A DNA stretch of 64,000 nucleotides from the NCBI GenBank assembly GCA_035546855.1, contig DASZVY010000082.1, positions 7,615 through 71,614 of the forward strand, written 5' to 3'. Positions 61,176 to 64,000 of this stretch are shown here, in pieces (within the stretch, counting starts at the first letter, position 1; each line of letters begins with the position of its first letter). This DNA is from Nitrobacter sp035546855. GTDB lineage: Bacteria; Pseudomonadota; Alphaproteobacteria; Rhizobiales; Xanthobacteraceae. Under the pieces are notes generated by a model. It saw only the letters and a program-made list of their open reading frames with translations, did no database searches and was not told where the DNA came from. The position numbers were made by a program, and so were the translations under genes.

Positions 61176-61209
61176 GACAATTTGTCGTGGAGGGTTCAGA
61201 CAAAATGTC
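61176..61209. promoter_or_regulatory. Paired palindromic operator upstream of dnaK
   Basis: Site 1 is GACAATTTGTC (61176-61186, extended to CGACAATTTGTCG) and site 2 is GACAAAATGTC (61199-61209). The centres are 23 bp apart. Site 2 is identical to site B of the ydeP region. The pair lies about 55 bp before the sigma-54 promoter, a normal distance for an enhancer-binding activator. Confidence 0.65.
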
Positions 61210-61263
61210 CGCCGGAATAGGCAACTGCTCCGTAAGTCGCTGATATCGCAATCGCGATGTAAG

Positions 61264-61279
61264 TGGCACGCGTGTTGCT
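61264..61279 (+). promoter_or_regulatory. Sigma-54 (RpoN) promoter for dnaK
   Basis: TGGCACGCGTGTTGCT matches the -24/-12 consensus TGGCACR-N4-TTGCW at every defined position. Start of transcription is expected near 61290, about 115 nt before the dnaK ATG. Confidence 0.8.
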
Positions 61280-61405
61280 AAGCAAAAGCCGGGCGCTGAC
61301 GCCGAACACGCTTTTCAAGCCGGTAAGGAGTCGATCTGTTCCGATGACTCCGATTGCCGAGATCAGAGATCGGAAAGAGCGACAAAGCAAACAGGGAGTA
61401 CGGCC

Positions 61406-63301
61406 ATGGGAAAGGTGATCGGTATCGATCTCGGGACGACGAATTCGTGCGTCGCAATCATGGACGGCAAGAACCCGCGGATCATCGAGAATGCCGAAGG
61501 GATGCGCACCACGCCGTCCATTGTCGCGTTCGCAAGCGACGGCGAATTGTTGGTCGGCCAGCCGGCGAGACGGCAGGCAGTCACCAACCCCACAAACACC
61601 ATTTTTGCCGTGAAGCGCTTGATCGGTCGTCGCTACGATGACCCGACCGTCGAAAAAGACAAGAAGCTTGTTCCGTACAAGATCGTCAAAGCCTCGAACG
61701 GCGACGCCTGGGTTGAGGCCGGGGGCAAGACCTATTCGCCTTCGCAGATTTCAGCGTTCATCCTGCAGAAGATGAAGGAGACGGCCGAAGCAAATCTCGG
61801 CGAAAAAGTGAGCCAGGCAGTCATCACCGTTCCGGCCTACTTCAATGATGCGCAAAGGCAGGCCACCAAGGACGCCGGGAAGATCGCTGGCCTGGAAGTC
61901 TTGCGCATCATCAATGAGCCGACCGCGGCCGCGCTCGCTTATGGGCTCGAGAAGAAAAAGCAGAGCAAGATTGCCGTTTACGATCTTGGCGGCGGCACCT
62001 TCGATATTTCGATTCTCGATATCGGCGACGGCGTGTTCGAGGTGAAGGCCACGAACGGGGACACGTTCCTTGGCGGCGAAGATTTCGATATGCGTCTCGT
62101 CAACTATCTGGCCGACGAATTCCAGAAAGAGCAGGGGATTGATCTTCGCAAGGATACGCTGGCGCTGCAGCGGCTCAAGGAAGCCGCGGAGAAAGCCAAG
62201 ATCGAACTTTCATCCACCACGCAAACCGAAATCAATCTGCCATTCATCACGGCGGATGCGGCGGGGCCGAAGCACCTTCAGATCAAGATCACGCGCGCCA
62301 AATTCGAATCGCTGGTCGACGATCTCGTTCAGCGAACGATCGAGCCTTGTCTGAGCGCGCTCAAGGACGCGGGGTTGACGGCGAAGGACATCAACGAGGT
62401 CGTGCTGGTCGGCGGCATGACCCGGATGCCGAAAATCCAGGAAATCGTTCAGAAGATTTTCGGCCAAGAGCCTCACAAGGGAGTCAACCCGGACGAGGTG
62501 GTCGCGATCGGCGCCGCCATTCAGGCCGGCGTGCTCCAAGGCGACGTCAAGGACGTGCTTCTGCTTGATGTCACGCCTCTATCGCTGGGCCTCGAAACCC
62601 TGGGTGGCGTCTTCACGCGTCTGATCGAGCGAAATACCACGGTCCCGGCGAAGAAGAGCCAGGTGTTTTCGACCGCCGAAGACAATCAAAGCGCAGTCAC
62701 CATTCGCGTCTTTCAAGGCGAACGGGAGATGGCGGCGGACAACAAATTGCTGGGCCAGTTCGATTTGATGGGCATCCCGCCGGCTCCGCGCGGCATGCCT
62801 CAGATCGAGGTTACGTTCGATATCGACGCCAACGGCATCGTCAATGTCTCTGCCAAGGACAAGGGCACCGGCAAGGAGCAGCGCATTCAGATTCAGGCAT
62901 CCGGCGGTCTCTCCGAGGCCGACATCGAACGGATGGTCAGGGATGCCGAAGCCCATGCCGCCGACGACAAGAAGCGTAAGGAGGCCGTTGAGACGAGGAA
63001 TTCCGCCGAGGCGCTTCTGCACGAAACCGAAAAGACTCTCGCGGAGCATGGCGCCAAATTGGCGGATGCCGATCGCCGGGCCATCGAGAACGCGATGGCC
63101 GATCTGCGAGAAGCCGTGAAAGGCGATAATGCGGCGGCCATCACCGCAAAAGTCAATGCTCTCCAGCAATTGTCCGGCAAGCTTGGAGAAGCGGTTTACG
63201 CACAGTCCCGGAATGCGCCCGGCGCCGGCCCCGAACCGGGTGGCGACAATATCGTCGATGCTGAATTCACGGAGGTCGAAGACGACACCAAGAAGAAATA
63301 G
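61406..63301 (+). CDS. dnaK: Molecular chaperone DnaK
   Basis: The 631-residue Hsp70 has the nucleotide-binding domain (about 1-385) with IDLGTTNSCVAIMDG, VYDLGGGTFDISIL and VVLVGGMTRMPKIQ. A substrate-binding domain and a helical lid follow, with the C-terminus DNIVDAEFTEVEDDTKKK. AGGGAG lies eight bases before the ATG. It is next to neither grpE nor a full dnaJ; a J-domain gene starts 605 bp downstream. It is probably an additional DnaK and, from its promoter, controlled by RpoN. Whether another copy exists cannot be seen here. Confidence 0.97.
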   Translation: MGKVIGIDLGTTNSCVAIMDGKNPRIIENAEGMRTTPSIVAFASDGELLVGQPARRQAVTNPTNTIFAVKRLIGRRYDDPTVEKDKKLVPYKIVKASNGDAWVEAGGKTYSPSQISAFILQKMKETAEANLGEKVSQAVITVPAYFNDAQRQATKDAGKIAGLEVLRIINEPTAAALAYGLEKKKQSKIAVYDLGGGTFDISILDIGDGVFEVKATNGDTFLGGEDFDMRLVNYLADEFQKEQGIDLRKDTLALQRLKEAAEKAKIELSSTTQTEINLPFITADAAGPKHLQIKITRAKFESLVDDLVQRTIEPCLSALKDAGLTAKDINEVVLVGGMTRMPKIQEIVQKIFGQEPHKGVNPDEVVAIGAAIQAGVLQGDVKDVLLLDVTPLSLGLETLGGVFTRLIERNTTVPAKKSQVFSTAEDNQSAVTIRVFQGEREMAADNKLLGQFDLMGIPPAPRGMPQIEVTFDIDANGIVNVSAKDKGTGKEQRIQIQASGGLSEADIERMVRDAEAHAADDKKRKEAVETRNSAEALLHETEKTLAEHGAKLADADRRAIENAMADLREAVKGDNAAAITAKVNALQQLSGKLGEAVYAQSRNAPGAGPEPGGDNIVDAEFTEVEDDTKKK

Positions 63302-63311
63302 AACATGCAAC

Positions 63312-63340
63312 GCAGCGGCGATCGTCTCGGACGCCGCTGC
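63312..63340 (+). terminator. Likely terminator after dnaK
   Basis: A perfect 9-bp stem GCAGCGGCG / CGCCGCTGC with an 11-nt loop begins 11 bp after the dnaK stop. The tract after it (TTGTCTCGTTG) is only moderately T-rich. Confidence 0.55.
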
Positions 63341-63411
63341 TTGTCTCGTTGTCGCGGCGATTCAACGAACTAGATTGCTTCTTCGTCTTACCCCTCAATC
63401 GGAGTCATTTG

Positions 63412-63516
63412 ATGCGCTACCCGACTATTTCTTCCGTATTCGCAGGACTCGTGCTGGAGACGGGCGTCATTGTCGCCGCGGGGTTGGAGCGCCTGGACCT
63501 TCGGTCAGGGCAATGA
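63412..63516 (+). CDS. Possible micropeptide (34 aa)
   Basis: MRYPTISSVFAGLVLETGVIVAAGLERLDLRSGQ is encoded with GGAG eight bases upstream and one hydrophobic segment. Its TGA overlaps an in-frame ATG (63513) of the downstream open frame as ATGA, a possible coupling. No homologue is recognised. Confidence 0.4.
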   Translation: MRYPTISSVFAGLVLETGVIVAAGLERLDLRSGQ

Positions 63517-63566
63517 AATACTCGGATGAAGCGAGGATTTTTGCCGTAAGACGGGCAGGAGAGGAT

Positions 63567-63749
63567 ATGCCGTCAAGTCACGGAGGGGATGGGCAGCTCG
63601 AGGACGGCAAACCCCGGCTGAGTGAAGACGATATCGCTCGGGCGGAGCTTGGCCCGAGAGGTGTCCCAGGTCAGCCGGACACCGCGAAAATGACGCCGCA
63701 GCAGGAAAAGAACATGCCCAAATATATCGACCCGGGGCATGTCTCCTAG
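63567..63749 (+). CDS. Small hydrophilic, probably disordered protein (60 aa)
   Basis: The ATG at 63567 has the strong AGGAGAGG site. An ATG at 63513 would add 18 residues but its codon choice is less typical of the region. The product is polar and acidic, with RLSEDDIARAELGPRGVPGQ and the end MPKYIDPGHVS. It lies in the dnaK-J-domain interval and could be a stress-linked small protein, by position only. Confidence 0.6.
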   Translation: MPSSHGGDGQLEDGKPRLSEDDIARAELGPRGVPGQPDTAKMTPQQEKNMPKYIDPGHVS

Positions 63750-63797
63750 CGTAGGCGGGTCGTGGCTGGTTTCCGCGAACGAGGGCAGGCGGATTTG

Positions 63798-63822
63798 GAC
63801 CGCGCGCGTTCGCGCGCCGGTC
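63798..63822. terminator. GC-rich hairpin before the J-domain gene
   Basis: GACC-CGCGCG arms pair across a TT centre with a one-base bulge (63798-63822). It has no T-run, so termination is uncertain. Confidence 0.35.
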
Positions 63823-63906
63823 TTGTAGGGATAGCCCCTTGTCCTGCTAACATGCGGGATGTGAGCCTGGTCAAGTCATGGTTGAGGGCAGTCTGCGGAG
63901 CATCGC

Positions 63907-64000
63907 GTGAAAAGTCCGTACGAGATTCTGGGTGTGGCCCCGACGGCGTCGGCGGCCGATATTCAGAAGGCCTATCGCAAGCTGGCGAAGAAACTGCATC
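63907..64000 (+). CDS. J-domain (DnaJ/CbpA-like) protein, 5' part only
   Basis: The window ends 31 codons into the gene. The start is a GTG with GGAG eight bases upstream, and the product reads KSPYEILGVAPTASAADIQK then AYRKLAKKLH. That is helix I-II of a J-domain, and the next residues (HPD) lie beyond the window. It probably delivers substrates to the DnaK next to it. Confidence 0.85.
   Translation, partial: MKSPYEILGVAPTASAADIQKAYRKLAKKLH

Noticed and set aside
61167..61180. TGT-N-ACA NifA-type upstream site before dnaK
   Set aside because: The spacing between TGT and ACA is 8, not the 10 needed for NifA.
1..64000. tRNA, rRNA, CRISPR arrays, insertion sequences
   Set aside because: Read through on both strands for cloverleaf ends, spacer-repeat periodicity and transposase motifs; none was recognised by eye, so none is reported.

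Overview
The window is a high-GC chromosomal segment from an alphaproteobacterium of the Bradyrhizobiaceae (Nitrobacteraceae: Bradyrhizobium, Rhodopseudomonas, Nitrobacter, Afipia and relatives). The evidence is the gene order mltG-yicC-gmk, the lptF-lptG-lptD-surA-pdxA-rsmA string, hdaA beside ppk-ppx, the sequence style of LptD and DnaK, many GTG starts, and two interspersed palindromic repeats of the kind common in this family. Genus cannot be fixed from the sequence alone. No rRNA, tRNA, CRISPR array, insertion sequence or integrase was recognised.

Layout. 1-2,015: end of mltG, then yicC and gmk. 2,022-5,593 (minus): a proline/alanine-rich membrane protein, two tandem paralogous secreted proteins and a secreted caspase-like protein. 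5,833-14,648 (minus): an envelope and housekeeping string of zinc alcohol dehydrogenase, rsmA, pdxA, surA, lptD, lptG and lptF. 14,999-17,671: pepA-holC and a lipoprotein. 17,688-20,247 (minus): ABC-F ATPase, a NepR-like small protein and a small secreted protein. 20,562-25,295: ndk, a tandem pair of TerC proteins, purM-purN (minus) and a CDP-alcohol phosphatidyltransferase. 25,335-28,881: hdaA, then an acyl-CoA dehydrogenase divergent from a LysR regulator. 28,996-33,517: ppk-ppx with a possible Pho box, and a lone Rieske protein. 33,536-43,868: rnd, aspS, malic enzyme, DoxX, a DHFR-like protein, a polysaccharide deacetylase, an L,D-transpeptidase and CreA. 43,978-57,291: a mosaic of small secreted peptides, SDRs, an M20 peptidase, a B12-type binding protein, a thioesterase, a GNAT enzyme, an amidase, 3-hydroxybutyryl-CoA dehydrogenase, a GST, a ROK kinase and a pseudogene remnant.

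The most interesting part is 57,490-64,000. A nitroreductase (minus) is divergent from a YdeP-type molybdopterin oxidoreductase. An AtpI-like membrane protein, a DnaK chaperone, small ORFs and the start of a J-domain protein follow. The nitroreductase/ydeP intergenic region and the dnaK upstream region each carry a pair of 11-bp palindromes of form GACA-N3-TGTC, with pair centres 22-23 bp apart. In one copy of each pair the 11-mer GACAAAATGTC is identical. Upstream of dnaK the pair lies about 55 bp before a consensus-matching sigma-54 promoter (TGGCACG-N4-TTGCT). This suggests a small co-regulated redox/chaperone module under an unidentified activator, with dnaK read by RpoN.

Other points of interest are two tandem secreted micropeptides of 52-53 residues sharing a PGVGxFAYSG core, a Rieske protein without its bc1 partners, and a ROK kinase whose tail runs antisense through a decayed PQQ-sugar-dehydrogenase gene. 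All statements on families rest on recognising sequence motifs by eye; no database search was run.
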